NCBI RefSeq assembly: GCF_004217045.1
Contig: NZ_SGXM01000001.1
Span: 496,001 to 560,000, forward strand
From: Cupriavidus agavae
GTDB taxonomy: Bacteria; Pseudomonadota; Gammaproteobacteria; Burkholderiales; Burkholderiaceae
Reading direction: 5' to 3'
DNA length: 64,000 bases
How positions within the stretch are numbered: the stretch's first letter is position 1; each line of letters opens with the position of its first letter. The translations under genes and the position numbers were made by a program. The notes beneath the pieces are model-generated. The model did not search any database and was not told the origin of the DNA. It saw nothing but the letters and a program-made list of their open reading frames with translations. Positions 1-10,011 of the stretch are shown one piece after another.

Positions 1-918
1 GACCTCGGGATGGACCTCGGCTTCGGCAGACTTGACCGGCGTGGCCGGGGTGGGATGCCGGTCGGTATCGCGCGCCCGCGTCAGCGTGGTGGCGATGCCG
101 CTGGCGATGATCAGCACCATGCCGAGCCACGAGACCCAGTTCAGCTTGTCGTTCCAGACCAGGATGCCCCAGAGGCTCGAAAACACGATGCCCGCGTACT
201 GCAGGTTGGCGGTCAGCAGCGTGTTGCCGCGCTTGTAGGCGCGCGTCATCGACGTCTGGCCCAGCGTGGCCAGAATGCCGATCACCAGCAGCAGCCCGGC
301 GCCGCGCCAGGTGTGGGGGCTTACGCCGGAATACAGCATCCACACCAGGCCGCAGACCAGGCCAACCGCCGAGAAATAGAACACGATGCGGCCTTCGGGC
401 TCGCCAAGCTGGCCGAGCTGGCGCACCTCGACATAGGCCAACGCCGTAAAAACGCCAGAAATCAGGCCGATCATGCCGCCCGTCAGCTGGTTGTGCCCGA
501 CCGAAGGCTGCAGCAGGCAGAGCACGCCGCCGAACGACAGCAGGATGGCGCCGATCAGCTTCTTGTCGGCGGCGCCCGGGGTGCCGGCCAGCGCCGCGCC
601 GGCGCCGAGAATCAGCGCGATCCAGATCGGCGACATGTAGTTCAGCGTCATCGCCGTGGCCAGCGGCAGCATCGTGATCGAGGTGAACCAGAGCAGCAGG
701 GCGGTCACGCCGAACAGGCTGCGCTTGATATGGGTCACCATGTGCGGCGTGCGCACCGACACGCCCTGCGAGCGCAGCAGCACCCACATGATGGTCACGC
801 CGATCAGGCTGCGGTAGAAGACGATCTCGCCCGTGGTGTAGAAGTCCGCCGCAAGCTTGACGCCTACCCCCATCAACGAGAAGGCGAAGGCGGCGAACAG
901 CATCCAGAGCGATTGCAT
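1..918 (-). CDS. EamA/DMT-family inner-membrane transporter (partial, C-terminus beyond left edge)
   Basis: The frame opens at an ATG whose complement is 916-918 and stays open for 306 codons to the window edge, so the stop is outside. It begins MQSLWMLFAAFAFSLMGVGV and continues as successive hydrophobic helices, including FYRSLIGVTIMWVLL, LLLWFTSITMLPLATAMTLNY and YMSPIWIALIL, the pattern of drug/metabolite (EamA) exporters with ten membrane helices. Nearly the whole membrane part is present; the last visible residues are a hydrophilic Pro/Glu/Ala-rich tail (about TPATPVKSAEAEVHPE). The substrate cannot be told from sequence. Gene and family call are firm; the exact C-terminus is unknown. 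Confidence 0.85.
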   Translation of the reverse strand, partial: MQSLWMLFAAFAFSLMGVGVKLAADFYTTGEIVFYRSLIGVTIMWVLLRSQGVSVRTPHMVTHIKRSLFGVTALLLWFTSITMLPLATAMTLNYMSPIWIALILGAGAALAGTPGAADKKLIGAILLSFGGVLCLLQPSVGHNQLTGGMIGLISGVFTALAYVEVRQLGQLGEPEGRIVFYFSAVGLVCGLVWMLYSGVSPHTWRGAGLLLVIGILATLGQTSMTRAYKRGNTLLTANLQYAGIVFSSLWGILVWNDKLNWVSWLGMVLIIASGIATTLTRARDTDRHPTPATPVKSAEAEVHPEV

Positions 919-1070
919 GGCAGGGGCGAGGTGGCGGTGGGTCGGCCGGGCGGCCGAAAATTCGTTGTATCGGCAACGATTGTGCACTGCGGATTGTAAC
1001 AGCGCCCCGGCGCCGGCTCCAATGCAAAACGGACCGTTTTCACGGTCCGTTTCGGGTCAGGCGCGGCAGG

Positions 1071-2177
1071 TCAGCGTTTCTGGTAGTCCATCGCGCGGCG
1101 GTACCACTCGTGGAAATGCTGCATGCCGTCTTCCATCGGCGACTGGTAGGGGCCGGTCTCGCTGACGCCGCGCTTCATCAGCGCAAGCCGGCCGGCGTCC
1201 ATGCGTTCGGCGATTTCATCGTCCTCGATGCACGTTTCCATATAGGCGGCGCGCTCGGCCTCGACGAATTCGCGCTCGAACAGCACGATTTCCTCGGGGT
1301 AGTAGAACTCCACCACATTGCGCGTCTTGCGCGGCCCCAGCGGGTGCAGCGTCGAAATGCAGAGCACGTTCGGGTACCACTCCACCATGATGTTGGGGTA
1401 GTAGGTCAGCCAGATCGCGCCATGCTTGGGCAGCTTGCCGTTGTTGAAGCGCAACACTTCCTCGTGCCACTTCTGGTACGTCATGCTGCCCGGACGCTTC
1501 AGGCCGGCGTGCAGGCCCACGGTCTGCACGCTGTGCCACTCGCCGAACTCCCACTTGAGGTCGTCGCACGAGACAAAGCTGCCCAGGCCCGGGTGGAACG
1601 GCACGACGTGGTAATCCTCCAGATAGACCTCGATGAAGGTCTTCCAGTTGTAGTCGCACTCGTGCACTTCCACGTGGTCGAGCATGTAGCCTTCGAAGTT
1701 CAGGTCTTCGGCCACGCCCATGCGCGCCAGATCGGCCCGCACGTCGCGCTCGCCCTCGAACAGCATGCCGTTCCAGTTCTGCAGCGGCGAGCGGTTCAGG
1801 TGCACGCACGGCTGCTCGGCGAAGTGCGGAGCGCCTAAAAGATCACCTTTGAGGTCGTAAGTCCAGCGGTGCAGCGGGCAGACGATGTTCTTCGCATTGC
1901 CGCGGCCATTCATCATGATGGCCTGGCGATGGCGGCAGACGTTGGACAGCAGTTCGATGCCGTCCGGGTTGCGCACGAGCATGCGCCCCTCGTCCTCGGC
2001 GGCCAGCGTCTGGAAGTCGCCGGATTCCGGCACCATCAGTTCGTGGCCGACGTAGCCGGGGCCTTTCCGGAACAGCAGTTCGAGTTCTTGTTGATGCAGC
2101 GCCTCGTCAAAGTAGACATCCACGGGCAACTGCGAATCAGCCGGCGCAAGTTTGAGCGCGGTGCTGAGATTGGACAT
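1071..2177 (-). CDS. Rieske-type ring-hydroxylating oxygenase alpha subunit
   Basis: 368 residues. The N-terminal half carries a Rieske [2Fe-2S] site, C-x-H at about residues 81-83 (CRHR) and C-x2-H at about 100-103 (CPLHRW). The C-terminal half carries the mononuclear iron motif around EVYLEDYHVVPFHPG, which supplies the bridging Asp/Glu and two His. This is the layout of aromatic-ring or related oxygenase large subunits. No reductase or ferredoxin gene is adjacent, so the electron donor and substrate are unknown. I prefer the ATG at 2177 over an in-frame GTG at 2186, because GGAG lies 8 bases before the ATG. It is divergent from xseB across a 444-base gap. Confidence 0.88.
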   Translation of the reverse strand: MSNLSTALKLAPADSQLPVDVYFDEALHQQELELLFRKGPGYVGHELMVPESGDFQTLAAEDEGRMLVRNPDGIELLSNVCRHRQAIMMNGRGNAKNIVCPLHRWTYDLKGDLLGAPHFAEQPCVHLNRSPLQNWNGMLFEGERDVRADLARMGVAEDLNFEGYMLDHVEVHECDYNWKTFIEVYLEDYHVVPFHPGLGSFVSCDDLKWEFGEWHSVQTVGLHAGLKRPGSMTYQKWHEEVLRFNNGKLPKHGAIWLTYYPNIMVEWYPNVLCISTLHPLGPRKTRNVVEFYYPEEIVLFEREFVEAERAAYMETCIEDDEIAERMDAGRLALMKRGVSETGPYQSPMEDGMQHFHEWYRRAMDYQKR

Positions 2178-2621
2178 TATCCCCACTCCCTATGAACAGG
2201 CGAAAGCAGTGAACAACCCAACCATCGAAATAGGAATCGATTTGGGAAACCGTGTCAGACGAGCGAAAACCGGGCCGGTTCCCCAATCTCGAAGACGGGA
2301 GAATGCGTGGAAAACGCAACGGGGGCGAACTCGCTGACGAGCCCGGGATTGTACCCGAGCCAAAAAGTTAAGGGACTGATTATTTGGCCTTTTTAGCGAA
2401 AAAGTCGCCCCGGGTCGTCATGGAGGTGCCCCATCGGGCGCATTCGGAATGACGACCCGGGCGCACACGTCACATCCCTGTCACGGGTGTGTCATAAAGG
2501 ATTGCTACGTGCGCTATCCGCACGATGCCATGTGACGCCAGTACGGCCCATGGATCAGTCTGTTCAGCGGCGTGCCCGTGGTTTGACGTAAAATCGCGAA
2601 TTCCCCTGATCGAGGCCCGAC
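2178..2621. other. 444-base divergent intergenic region between the Rieske gene and xseB
   Basis: No convincing gene was found. It holds a long perfect inverted repeat (2409-2421 with 2449-2461, listed separately) and a TAAAAT minus-10-like hexamer at 2589-2594, 28 bases before the xseB ATG. It has no good minus-35 partner. An imperfect dyad near 2225-2245 (ATCGA / TCGAT) lies in the leader of the Rieske gene and could be an operator; this is weak. Confidence 0.5.
2409..2461. repeat. 13-bp perfect inverted repeat with 27-base loop
   Basis: The left arm CCCGGGTCGTCAT (2409-2421) is exactly complementary to the right arm ATGACGACCCGGG (2449-2461). The loop contains a smaller GCCC/GGGC hairpin. 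No run of T follows either arm, so it is not a standard intrinsic terminator. It lies between two divergent genes and could be a cruciform or large operator, or a leader hairpin. The function is unknown. Confidence 0.8.
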
Positions 2622-2924
2622 ATGCCCAGAACGACGACCGCCCCGGTCCAGCCCGAAGACTCGCCGGCCGCCAGCGCACCGCCGGCTTCCTACGAGGCCG
2701 CGATGGCCGAACTGGAGACGCTGGTCGGCAGCATGGAAAGCGGCGAACTGCCGCTGGAGGCATCGCTGGCCGCCTACCGGCGCGGGGCCGAGCTGGTGCG
2801 CTTCTGCCAGCAGAGCCTGGAGCGGGTGGCCCAGCAGGTCAAGGTACTGGAAGGTGACGCGCTGAAACCCCTGGCAGCCGAATCACGGACCGAAAACAAC
2901 AGCAACGGCGCAGACTTCGAATGA
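2622..2924 (+). CDS. xseB: Exodeoxyribonuclease VII small subunit XseB
   Basis: 100 residues. The recognisable XseB domain runs from about residue 23 ([20 protein letters not shown]) through [20 protein letters not shown] to KVLEGD. It forms the helical hairpin that binds the XseA large subunit for single-strand DNA degradation. The protein is somewhat longer than the common 75-85 residues because of a Thr/Pro/Ala-rich N-terminus. It overlaps ispA by four bases (ATGA), so the two are translationally coupled, as is usual in proteobacterial xseB-ispA-dxs operons. xseA is not in the window. Confidence 0.93.
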   Translation: MPRTTTAPVQPEDSPAASAPPASYEAAMAELETLVGSMESGELPLEASLAAYRRGAELVRFCQQSLERVAQQVKVLEGDALKPLAAESRTENNSNGADFE

Positions 2925-3805
2925 CAGATTTCGCAACCTGGATGCGGGCGCAGGGCGCCCGGACCGAGGCCGCCCTGGACGCGGCCCTGCCGTCCACGGA
3001 CACAATTCCCCATACCCTCCACGAAGCCATGCGCTATGCTGTTCTCGGCGGTGGCAAGCGGGTTCGCCCGCTGCTGGTGCATGCCGCCGGCGAGGTGGCG
3101 GGCGCCGCCCCCGAGGCCTGCGATGCCGCGGCCTGCGCCGTCGAGATGATCCACGCCTACTCGCTGGTCCACGACGACATGCCCTGCATGGACGACGACG
3201 ACCTGCGGCGCGGCCGTCCCACGGTCCACAAGGCCTACGACGAAGCCACGGCGCTGCTGGTGGGCGATGCCCTGCAGACCCAGGCGTTCCTGGTGCTGGC
3301 CGGCACGCCGGCGCTGGACGCCGCGGCGCGCCTGAAGCTGGTGGCCGAACTGGCGCAGGCATCGGGCTCGGTGGGCATGTGCGGCGGCCAGGCGATCGAC
3401 CTGCAGAACGTGGGCCTGGCCATGACGCGCGAGGCGCTCGAGGGCATGCACCGCATGAAGACCGGCGCGCTGCTGCGTGCCAGCGTGCGCATGGGCGCGC
3501 TGTGCGGCAGCATCGATCCGGACGGCCTGGCCGCGCTGGACCGTTACTCGGCAGCCGTGGGATTGGCGTTCCAGGTGGTTGACGATATCCTCGACGTCAC
3601 CGCCGATACGGCCACGCTGGGCAAGACCGCCGGCAAGGACGCCGCCAACGACAAGCCGACCTACGTGTCGCTGCTTGGCCTGGATGCCGCACGCGAGCTG
3701 GCCGCCCAGCTGCGCACCGACGCCCACGAGGCGTTGGCGGGATTCGGCGCACGCGCCGGCCGGCTGGCCGAACTGGCCGACCTGATCGTGCTGCGCTCAA
3801 ACTGA
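2921..3805 (+). CDS. ispA: Farnesyl diphosphate synthase (polyprenyl synthetase)
   Basis: 294 residues, normal for IspA. The first Asp-rich motif ([19 protein letters not shown], about residues 84-102) and the second (VVDDILDVT, about 219-227) bind the Mg-diphosphate of the allylic substrate. [10 protein letters not shown] near residue 46 is the conserved isopentenyl-diphosphate-binding segment. It condenses isopentenyl and dimethylallyl diphosphates to farnesyl diphosphate for quinones and undecaprenyl phosphate. It is coupled to xseB upstream, and dxs follows after 45 bases, so the isoprenoid genes are co-transcribed. Confidence 0.95.
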   Translation: MTDFATWMRAQGARTEAALDAALPSTDTIPHTLHEAMRYAVLGGGKRVRPLLVHAAGEVAGAAPEACDAAACAVEMIHAYSLVHDDMPCMDDDDLRRGRPTVHKAYDEATALLVGDALQTQAFLVLAGTPALDAAARLKLVAELAQASGSVGMCGGQAIDLQNVGLAMTREALEGMHRMKTGALLRASVRMGALCGSIDPDGLAALDRYSAAVGLAFQVVDDILDVTADTATLGKTAGKDAANDKPTYVSLLGLDAARELAAQLRTDAHEALAGFGARAGRLAELADLIVLRSN

Positions 3806-3850
3806 ACTGACAAGCCGGACAGACAGAATCCGGCGGCCGAACGGACTCAC

Positions 3851-5752
3851 ATGACCTACACGCTGCTCAACAACATCGACGACCCCGCAGACCTGCGCCG
3901 CCTGGACCGGCGCCAGCTCGAGACGCTGGCCGACGAACTGCGCGCCTACGTGCTCGAATCGGTCTCGCAGACCGGCGGCCACCTGTCGTCGAACCTCGGC
4001 ACGGTGGAACTGACCATCGCGCTGCACTACGTCTTCGACACGCCGAGTGACCGCGTGGTCTGGGACGTGGGTCACCAGAGCTACCCCCACAAGATCCTGA
4101 CCGGCCGGCGTGACCGCATGTCGACGCTGCGCCAGTACGGCGGCATCTCGGGCTTCCCGCGCCGCGCCGAAAGCGAGTACGACACGTTCGGCACCGCGCA
4201 CTCGTCCACCTCGATCTCGGCCGCGCTGGGCATGGCGCTCGGCGCCCGTACCCAGGGCGAGAAGCGCGTGGGCATCGCCGTGATCGGCGACGGCGCGATG
4301 ACCGCCGGCATGGCCTTCGAGGCCATGAACAACGCCGGTGTCTACAAGGACCTGCCGTTGCTGGTGGTGCTCAACGACAACGACATGTCGATCTCGCCGC
4401 CCGTGGGCATGCTGAACAAGCACCTGGCGCGGCTGCTCTCGGGCCAGTTCTACGCGGCCACGAAGAAGGGCATCGAGCGCGTGCTGTCCGTGGCGCCGCC
4501 GGTGCTCGAATTCGCCAAGCGGCTGGAGGAACATGCCAAGGGCATGGTCGTGCCGGCCACGCTGTTCGAGGAATTCGGCTTCGACTACATCGGCCCGATC
4601 GACGGCCACGACCTGAACTCGCTGGTGCCGACGCTGCAGAACATCCGCCAGCGCGCACTGGAAGGCCACGGCCCGCAGTTCCTGCACGTGGTGACCAAGA
4701 AGGGCCAGGGCTACAAGCTGGCCGAGGCCGACCCGATCCTGTACCACGGCCCGGGCAAGTTCAACCCCGAGGAAGGCATCCGCCCGTCGGGCAAGCCGTC
4801 GCGCAAGACCTACACGCAGGTGTTCGGCGACTGGCTGTGCGACATGGCCGCGGCCGACAAGCGCCTGGTGGGCGTGACCCCGGCCATGCGCGAGGGCTCC
4901 GGCATGGTCGAGTTCGAGAAGCGCTTCCCGGACCGCTACTACGACGTGGGCATTGCCGAGCAGCACGCGGTGACGTTTGCCGGCGGCCTGGCCTGCGAGG
5001 GCCTGAAGCCGGTGGTGGCGATCTATTCGACGTTCCTGCAGCGCGGCTATGACCAGCTGATCCACGACGTGGCGCTGCAGAACCTGCCGGTGGTGTTCGC
5101 GCTGGACCGCGCCGGCCTGGTGGGCGCCGACGGGGCCACGCACGCGGGCGCCTATGACATCCCGTTCCTGCGCTGCATCCCGAACATGATGGTGATGACG
5201 CCGGCTGACGAGAACGAGTGCCGTCAGCTGCTCACCACCGCCTACCAGCAGGACTGCCCGACCGCCGTGCGCTACCCGCGCGGCGCGGGCGTGGGCGCGG
5301 CCATCCAGTCCGAGCTGACGGCGCTGCCGGTGGGCAAGGGCGAGATCCGCCGCCAGGGCCAGCGCGTGGCGATCCTCGCCTTCGGCTCGATGCTGCAGCC
5401 GGCACTGGCTGCCGCCGAGACGCTGGACGCCACGGTGGCCAACATGCGCTTCGTGAAGCCGCTCGACGTGGAACTCGTCAGGCAGCTGGCCGCCAGCCAC
5501 GATTACCTGGTGACCGTGGAAGAGGGCGCGACCATGGGCGGCGCCGGCAGCGCGGTGCTCGAAGCGCTGGCCGAGGCCGGCATCGCCATCCCGACGCTGG
5601 TGCTGGGCCTGCCCGACCGCTTCATCGACCATGGCGACCCGGCCTTCCTGCTGTCGCAGTGCGGCCTGGACGCCGCCGGCATCGGCCGCTCGGTGCGCGA
5701 GCGCTTCCAGCTGGCCGACCAGCCCGTCAAGGTGGCCACCCGCGTCGCCTGA
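3851..5752 (+). CDS. dxs: 1-deoxy-D-xylulose-5-phosphate synthase
   Basis: 633 residues, full length. It is a transketolase-like thiamine-diphosphate enzyme that joins pyruvate and glyceraldehyde-3-phosphate in the first step of the MEP isoprenoid pathway. Visible motifs are [10 protein letters not shown] near the N-terminus, the ThDP/Mg motif [18 protein letters not shown] with [11 protein letters not shown], and [18 protein letters not shown] in the pyrimidine domain, with the catalytic Glu and His regions intact. It lies downstream of ispA in the same operon. A perfect hairpin follows at 5773-5798. Confidence 0.97.
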   Translation: MTYTLLNNIDDPADLRRLDRRQLETLADELRAYVLESVSQTGGHLSSNLGTVELTIALHYVFDTPSDRVVWDVGHQSYPHKILTGRRDRMSTLRQYGGISGFPRRAESEYDTFGTAHSSTSISAALGMALGARTQGEKRVGIAVIGDGAMTAGMAFEAMNNAGVYKDLPLLVVLNDNDMSISPPVGMLNKHLARLLSGQFYAATKKGIERVLSVAPPVLEFAKRLEEHAKGMVVPATLFEEFGFDYIGPIDGHDLNSLVPTLQNIRQRALEGHGPQFLHVVTKKGQGYKLAEADPILYHGPGKFNPEEGIRPSGKPSRKTYTQVFGDWLCDMAAADKRLVGVTPAMREGSGMVEFEKRFPDRYYDVGIAEQHAVTFAGGLACEGLKPVVAIYSTFLQRGYDQLIHDVALQNLPVVFALDRAGLVGADGATHAGAYDIPFLRCIPNMMVMTPADENECRQLLTTAYQQDCPTAVRYPRGAGVGAAIQSELTALPVGKGEIRRQGQRVAILAFGSMLQPALAAAETLDATVANMRFVKPLDVELVRQLAASHDYLVTVEEGATMGGAGSAVLEALAEAGIAIPTLVLGLPDRFIDHGDPAFLLSQCGLDAAGIGRSVRERFQLADQPVKVATRVA

Positions 5753-5772
5753 CCGTTCCGGCAGTTCCCCCG

Positions 5773-5798
5773 ACGACCTCGTAGTTTTACGAGGTCGT
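5773..5798 (+). terminator. Perfect 11-bp stem-loop downstream of dxs
   Basis: ACGACCTCGTA (5773-5783) pairs exactly with TACGAGGTCGT (5788-5798) around a GTTT loop, 21 bases after the dxs stop. There is no T tract after the stem, so it may be a weak terminator or an RNA-stabilising 3-prime hairpin between dxs and folE2. Confidence 0.55.
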
Positions 5799-5871
5799 CC
5801 CGATTTCGTGTTCGCAAAGCTGCGGGCCGGCGCATGAGCCATGCACCGGACCCGCCGTTTCACACTCGTTG

Positions 5872-5950
5872 CGCGGCGTGGAAACCACATCCTGCGAAAA
5901 ACGCCGCGACCGTAAGGATTGCCGCCGCCCTCCGGCTGGCGTCCTGGAGG
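5872..5950 (+). promoter_or_regulatory. Structured folE2 leader with a possible RBS-masking hairpin
   Basis: CGCGGCGT (5872-5879) pairs with ACGCCGCG (5901-5908). A smaller alternative hairpin, GTGG-AAA-CCAC (5878-5888), overlaps the left arm. Nearer the gene, CCTCC (5929-5933) can pair with the folE2 Shine-Dalgarno GGAGG (5946-5950). Mutually exclusive helices plus a maskable RBS suggest leader control. I could not match it to a named riboswitch, so this is a structural observation only. Confidence 0.35.
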
Positions 5951-5959
5951 AAACCGTAG

Positions 5960-6763
5960 ATGAATGACATCAATCCCGCCTTCGTGATGCCCGACGTGCA
6001 GTCGAGCGTCGATACCCGCCAGATCGTCATCCAGCGCGTCGGCGTGAAGGGCGTGCGCTATCCGCTGACGCTGCAGACGCCGTCCGGCGTGGTGGCCACC
6101 GTGGGCACGTTCACGCTGGACGTGCGGCTGCCGGCCGACCAGAAGGGCACGCACATGTCGCGCTTCGTCGCGCTGCTCGAAGACAACCGTGCGCCGCTGG
6201 ACCTCGCCGGCTTCCGCGCGCTGCTCGACGACATGCTGGTGCGCCTGGAGGCCGAGGCCGGCCGCATCGAGGTCACGTTCCCGTACTTCATCAGCAAGAC
6301 CGCGCCGGTATCGGGCGTGCAGTCGCTGCTCGACTACGAGGTGACGCTGGTGGGCGAGGCGCGCGACGGCCAGACCCGCCTGTTCCTGACCGCGCTGGTG
6401 CCGGTGACGAGCCTGTGCCCGTGCTCGAAGAAGATTTCGCAGTACGGCGCGCACAACCAGCGCTCGCACATCACGATGAAGGTGGAACTGGCCGGCGACC
6501 TGGACGTGGAAACGCTGGTGCGCATGGCCGAGGAAGAGGCGTCGTGCGAACTGTGGGGCCTGCTCAAGCGCCCGGACGAGAAGTTCGTGACCGAGCGCGC
6601 CTACGAGAACCCGAAGTTCGTGGAAGACCTGGTGCGCGACATCGCCATGCGCCTGAACGCCGACGCGCGCATCGTGGCGTACACGCTGGAAGCGGAGAAC
6701 TTCGAGTCGATCCACAATCACAGTGCTTATGCTGTGATCGAGCATGACAAGCGGGTGGGCTGA
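5960..6763 (+). CDS. folE2: GTP cyclohydrolase FolE2 (type IB)
   Basis: 267 residues, the usual FolE2 length. It converts GTP to dihydroneopterin triphosphate, the entry step to folate. The family Cys/Pro/Cys motif is present in [12 protein letters not shown] (about residues 150-161), with downstream [18 protein letters not shown] and [12 protein letters not shown]. FolE2 enzymes can use metals other than zinc, unlike FolE1. The start at 5960 has GGAGG ten bases upstream, which could be masked by the leader hairpin. It is convergent with phoD. Confidence 0.95.
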   Translation: MNDINPAFVMPDVQSSVDTRQIVIQRVGVKGVRYPLTLQTPSGVVATVGTFTLDVRLPADQKGTHMSRFVALLEDNRAPLDLAGFRALLDDMLVRLEAEAGRIEVTFPYFISKTAPVSGVQSLLDYEVTLVGEARDGQTRLFLTALVPVTSLCPCSKKISQYGAHNQRSHITMKVELAGDLDVETLVRMAEEEASCELWGLLKRPDEKFVTERAYENPKFVEDLVRDIAMRLNADARIVAYTLEAENFESIHNHSAYAVIEHDKRVG

Positions 6764-6785
6764 GTTTCCTTACCCGCTGGTCTTA

Positions 6786-6816
6786 CTCCCCTCTCACGCT
6801 ACGCGGGAGAGGGGAG
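6786..6816. terminator. Stem-loop between convergent folE2 and phoD
   Basis: CTCCCCTCTC (6786-6795) pairs perfectly with GAGAGGGGAG (6807-6816) around an 11-base loop. It lies 22 bases after the folE2 stop and 18 bases beyond the phoD stop, so it could serve both genes. There is no long T run on either strand. Confidence 0.5.
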
Positions 6817-6834
6817 AACACCATCGACGGCGCA

Positions 6835-8862
6835 TCAGACCACCGTCACTGCCGGCACTCCCGCCGCCACCTCTACCACCTTCACGCTTTCCGTTGCCGG
6901 CAGCGCCGGGGCCACGCCGTTCGCCAGCGGCTTGAGCTTGCGGAAGCTGCAGCTCAGCTTCGACGCCGTCAGCGTCACCACCGCGTACCCCTGCGCGTCG
7001 GTATTCACGTATTTCAGCCACGGATTGAACGTCGACAGCGTGCTGTTGAACGTGTTGGTGACCGCGCCGCTGGCGTCGGTCGTGTAGATCAGCGGCGCGG
7101 CGGCCTTGAACGCGGCGTCGCTGTCCACCACGCTCCTGAAGTAGCTCTGGAACGAATTGCTCGACAGGCCGGCCGTGACCAGGTCCACCATGACCGGGAC
7201 CGGCGTGGCGGCGTCGTAGTCGTCCATCACGGCGCCGGCGAAGAACGCGTGGATGTCGCCGGTCAGCGCCACCACGTTCCTGATGCTGCCGGCCTTCAGG
7301 AAGGCCATCATCGCCTTGCGCTCGGCGTTGTAGCCATCCCACTGGTCGGCGTTGAGGATGTACTTGTCGAGCAGCGCCACCGTCGGCAGGCTGGCGTTGA
7401 GCACCGGGGCGATGGCGGCGTCGAACACGGCGTTCGAGATGCCGGCATTGGCCAGCAACAGCGCCTTGAGCGTGGCATAGGCTGGCGCCGGATAGGTGCC
7501 GTCGCCCTTGGCCGTGGCCAGGTCGGTGACCAGCGCCACGACCATGTTGGCCTGCAGCGGCGCCAGCGCATTGTTGGCCTGCACGAGACCGCCTGCCAGC
7601 AGCGCCGCGATGGCCTGCGTGCCATCGATCTGCATGCGCAGCAGCGACACCTCGTTACCCCACAGCTTCCACGTCGTGCCCGCGCTGGCCATCTGGTCCT
7701 GCCACCAGGCGCGTTGCGTATCGCCGAGGATCGACACCGGGGTCAGCGCCCCGCCGGCCCCGGCGATCTTGCTTGCCTCCAGTCCGGCCAGCGTGGCCTT
7801 GGGCACGAAATAGCGGCTGCCGATGCTGCTGCCGGCCGCCTGCTCGGGAATCACGTGGTCGGCGCGGTAGAGGCGCTCGTCGGTCATCACCAGCGTGGCG
7901 AGGTTGCCGAACGTGAACGAGCGGTAGATCTGGATGTTGCGGAACGAGGTGTCGGCCTGGCTGAAGCTGACATCGGCCGGCATGAACTCGAACCACGCCT
8001 GGCTGGCGGCGCGGCGGCGCGCGGTGCGCGGATCGGCGTCGTCGGCGGCCGTGTAGGTCTGGTGGTCCTGCCAGCAGTCGTCGGAGAACTCGTGGTCGTC
8101 CCAGATGCCGATCACGGGAAAGCGCGCGTGGAGCGCCTGCAGGCGCGGATCGCTGCGGTACGACTTGTACAGGTAGCGGTAGTCGTCGATCGTCGTCGCG
8201 TAGGTGCCGTCGGCCGTGGCGGTGCCGTTGGGCAGCGTCAGCTGGGCGTGGCGGCTCTCGACCTTGCCAGTCTGGAATGCGGCGCCCACGGTCTCGTAGA
8301 TGTAGTCGCCCATGTGGACCACGAAGTCGAGATCCTCGTTGACCAGTTCTTCCATGCCCGCCCAGTGGTTCACGCTCCAGTCCTGGCACGTGATGAAGGC
8401 GAACCTGAGCTGGGAGAGCGGCGTACCCGCAGCCGGCGCGGTCCTGGTGCGGCCCACCGGGCTGGTCTGGCTGCCGGCGATGAAGCGGTAGTAATAGGTG
8501 GTGCCGGCGGTCAGGCCCGTGACCTTGTTGCGCAGCGTGTAGTCCCAGTCGGGCAGGGCGGACAGGGTGCTGTCGACCACGAGCGCGCTGAAATCGGCGG
8601 CCGTGGCGACCTGCAGCCGCACGCTGACCGGCTGGCTGGCGCTGGCGCCCGCCACGCGCGTCCACAGCATCACGCTGTCCGGCTTCGGATCGCCCGATGC
8701 CACGCCCTGGTCGAACCGGTAGGCGGTGCCCGGGCTGGTGACCGGCGGCGTGGAAGGGTTGGGGGTGCTGTTGCCGTCGTCGCCACCGCAGCCGGCCAGG
8801 CCCGTGGTGGCCGCCGTGACGGTAACGAAACTGCCCCATTTCAGAAACTTGCGGCGATCCAT
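6835..8862 (-). CDS. phoD: PhoD-family alkaline phosphatase/phosphodiesterase, Tat-exported
   Basis: 675 residues. It starts MDRRKFLKWGSFVTVTAATT, a twin-arginine signal (RRKFLK) followed by LAGCGG, so it may become a Tat-exported lipoprotein. The N-terminal Ig-like PhoD domain is followed by a metallophosphatase core with CQDWS, HMGDYIYE, IGIWDDHEFSDD and GDIHAFFAG, which are the expected metal ligands. PhoD enzymes release phosphate from phosphoesters outside the cytoplasm using Ca and Fe. GAGGAAA precedes the start. No clear Pho box is seen in the 120 bases upstream, so phosphate control is unproven. Confidence 0.9.
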   Translation of the reverse strand: MDRRKFLKWGSFVTVTAATTGLAGCGGDDGNSTPNPSTPPVTSPGTAYRFDQGVASGDPKPDSVMLWTRVAGASASQPVSVRLQVATAADFSALVVDSTLSALPDWDYTLRNKVTGLTAGTTYYYRFIAGSQTSPVGRTRTAPAAGTPLSQLRFAFITCQDWSVNHWAGMEELVNEDLDFVVHMGDYIYETVGAAFQTGKVESRHAQLTLPNGTATADGTYATTIDDYRYLYKSYRSDPRLQALHARFPVIGIWDDHEFSDDCWQDHQTYTAADDADPRTARRRAASQAWFEFMPADVSFSQADTSFRNIQIYRSFTFGNLATLVMTDERLYRADHVIPEQAAGSSIGSRYFVPKATLAGLEASKIAGAGGALTPVSILGDTQRAWWQDQMASAGTTWKLWGNEVSLLRMQIDGTQAIAALLAGGLVQANNALAPLQANMVVALVTDLATAKGDGTYPAPAYATLKALLLANAGISNAVFDAAIAPVLNASLPTVALLDKYILNADQWDGYNAERKAMMAFLKAGSIRNVVALTGDIHAFFAGAVMDDYDAATPVPVMVDLVTAGLSSNSFQSYFRSVVDSDAAFKAAAPLIYTTDASGAVTNTFNSTLSTFNPWLKYVNTDAQGYAVVTLTASKLSCSFRKLKPLANGVAPALPATESVKVVEVAAGVPAVTVV

Positions 8863-8982
8863 CTGCGTTTCCTCGTTCTTGTGGGAATGTGATGCGGGAA
8901 ACGCAAATTGTTCGGCGGCGATGTGACCGCCTTGTGTCCGGACGCCGCCCGGACTAGAGGATCGCTACCAATTCCCGGCGGC

Positions 8983-10011
8983 TCAGGCCGGCAGGCGGAT
9001 GTCGGCCAGATCCCAGCGCGGTGTCACGCCGTAGCTGTACTCGTGCCGGGCCAGTTGCGGCGCGGCCTGCAGCCGCATGGCGCCGGCGAACGCGATCATC
9101 GCGCCGTTGTCGGTGCAGAACGCCAGGTCCGGGTAGTACACCTCCACCTTGCGGCGGCGGCCCATTTCGTTCAGGCGCTCGCGCAGTTGCCGGTTGGCGC
9201 CCACGCCGCCGGCCACCACCAGCCGCTTGTGGCCGGTCTGCCTGAGCGCGTTGAACGACTTGGCGGCCAGCACGTCGACGATGGCATCGACGAACGAGCG
9301 CGCCAGGTTGGCGCGGTCCTGCTCGCAGGTGTTGCCGAGCTTGCGCGTCTGCGTCAGCACGGCGGTCTTGAGGCCCGCGAACGAGAAATCGAGATTGCCC
9401 GAATGGAGCATCGGGCGCGGCAGGTCGAAGGCGCCGGGATTGCCGAATTCGGCCAGCCGCGACACTTCCGGGCCACCCGGATAGCCAAGGCCGAGCAGCT
9501 TGGCGGTCTTGTCGAACGCCTCGCCGGCAGCATCGTCGAGCGTCTCGCCGAGCAGCGCGTAGTCTCCCACGCCCTTGACCTCCATCAGCTGCGTGTGGCC
9601 GCCCGAGACCAGCAGCGCCACGAACGGAAAAGGCGGCGGGGCATCGGTCAGCAGCGGCGACAGCAGGTGGCCCTCCAGATGGTGCACGCCCACCATCGGC
9701 ACGCCCAGCGCAAAGCCCAGCGCGTTGGCGACCGAGGCACCCACCAGCAGCGCGCCGGCAAGCCCCGGCCCCTGCGTGAACGCGATGGCGTCGATGTCCT
9801 CGCGCTTGCGGCCGGCCTCGTCGAGCACCTGCTGCAGCAGCGGCAGCACGCGCCGGATATGGTCGCGCGAGGCCAGCTCGGGCACCACGCCGCCGTACTC
9901 GCGGTGCATGGCGATCTGCGAGTAGAGCGCGTGCGCCAGCAGGCCGGCCCCGGTGTCGTAGAGGGCCAGCCCGGTTTCGTCGCAGGAGGATTCGATGCCG
10001 AGGACGAGCAT
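8983..10011 (-). CDS. tsaD: tRNA N6-threonylcarbamoyladenosine transferase TsaD
   Basis: 342 residues, starting [19 protein letters not shown], the standard TsaD N-terminus. The metal-binding motif [11 protein letters not shown], the glycine loop [11 protein letters not shown] and the C-terminal [16 protein letters not shown] are present. With TsaB and TsaE it transfers threonylcarbamoyl from the TsaC product to A37 of ANN-decoding tRNAs. The longer upstream extension of this frame shows no homology and runs into the divergent gene, so the ATG at 10011 is chosen. No strong Shine-Dalgarno is seen. Confidence 0.96.
   Translation of the reverse strand: MLVLGIESSCDETGLALYDTGAGLLAHALYSQIAMHREYGGVVPELASRDHIRRVLPLLQQVLDEAGRKREDIDAIAFTQGPGLAGALLVGASVANALGFALGVPMVGVHHLEGHLLSPLLTDAPPPFPFVALLVSGGHTQLMEVKGVGDYALLGETLDDAAGEAFDKTAKLLGLGYPGGPEVSRLAEFGNPGAFDLPRPMLHSGNLDFSFAGLKTAVLTQTRKLGNTCEQDRANLARSFVDAIVDVLAAKSFNALRQTGHKRLVVAGGVGANRQLRERLNEMGRRRKVEVYYPDLAFCTDNGAMIAFAGAMRLQAAPQLARHEYSYGVTPRWDLADIRLPA

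Noticed and set aside
5872-5950. Known tetrahydrofolate riboswitch
   Set aside because: I could not match conserved nucleotides of a described class; only generic pairing is visible.
3797-6745. 982-codon open frame on the minus strand
   Set aside because: It lies opposite dxs and folE2, which have full motifs. Its composition is His/Arg/Gln-rich with no recognisable domain, as is typical of antisense frames in GC-rich DNA.
7249-8892. 547-codon plus-strand frame opposite phoD
   Set aside because: The minus-strand protein has a Tat signal and all PhoD metal motifs; this frame has none.
8863-8982. Pho box upstream of phoD
   Set aside because: No direct repeat resembling CTGTCAT was found.
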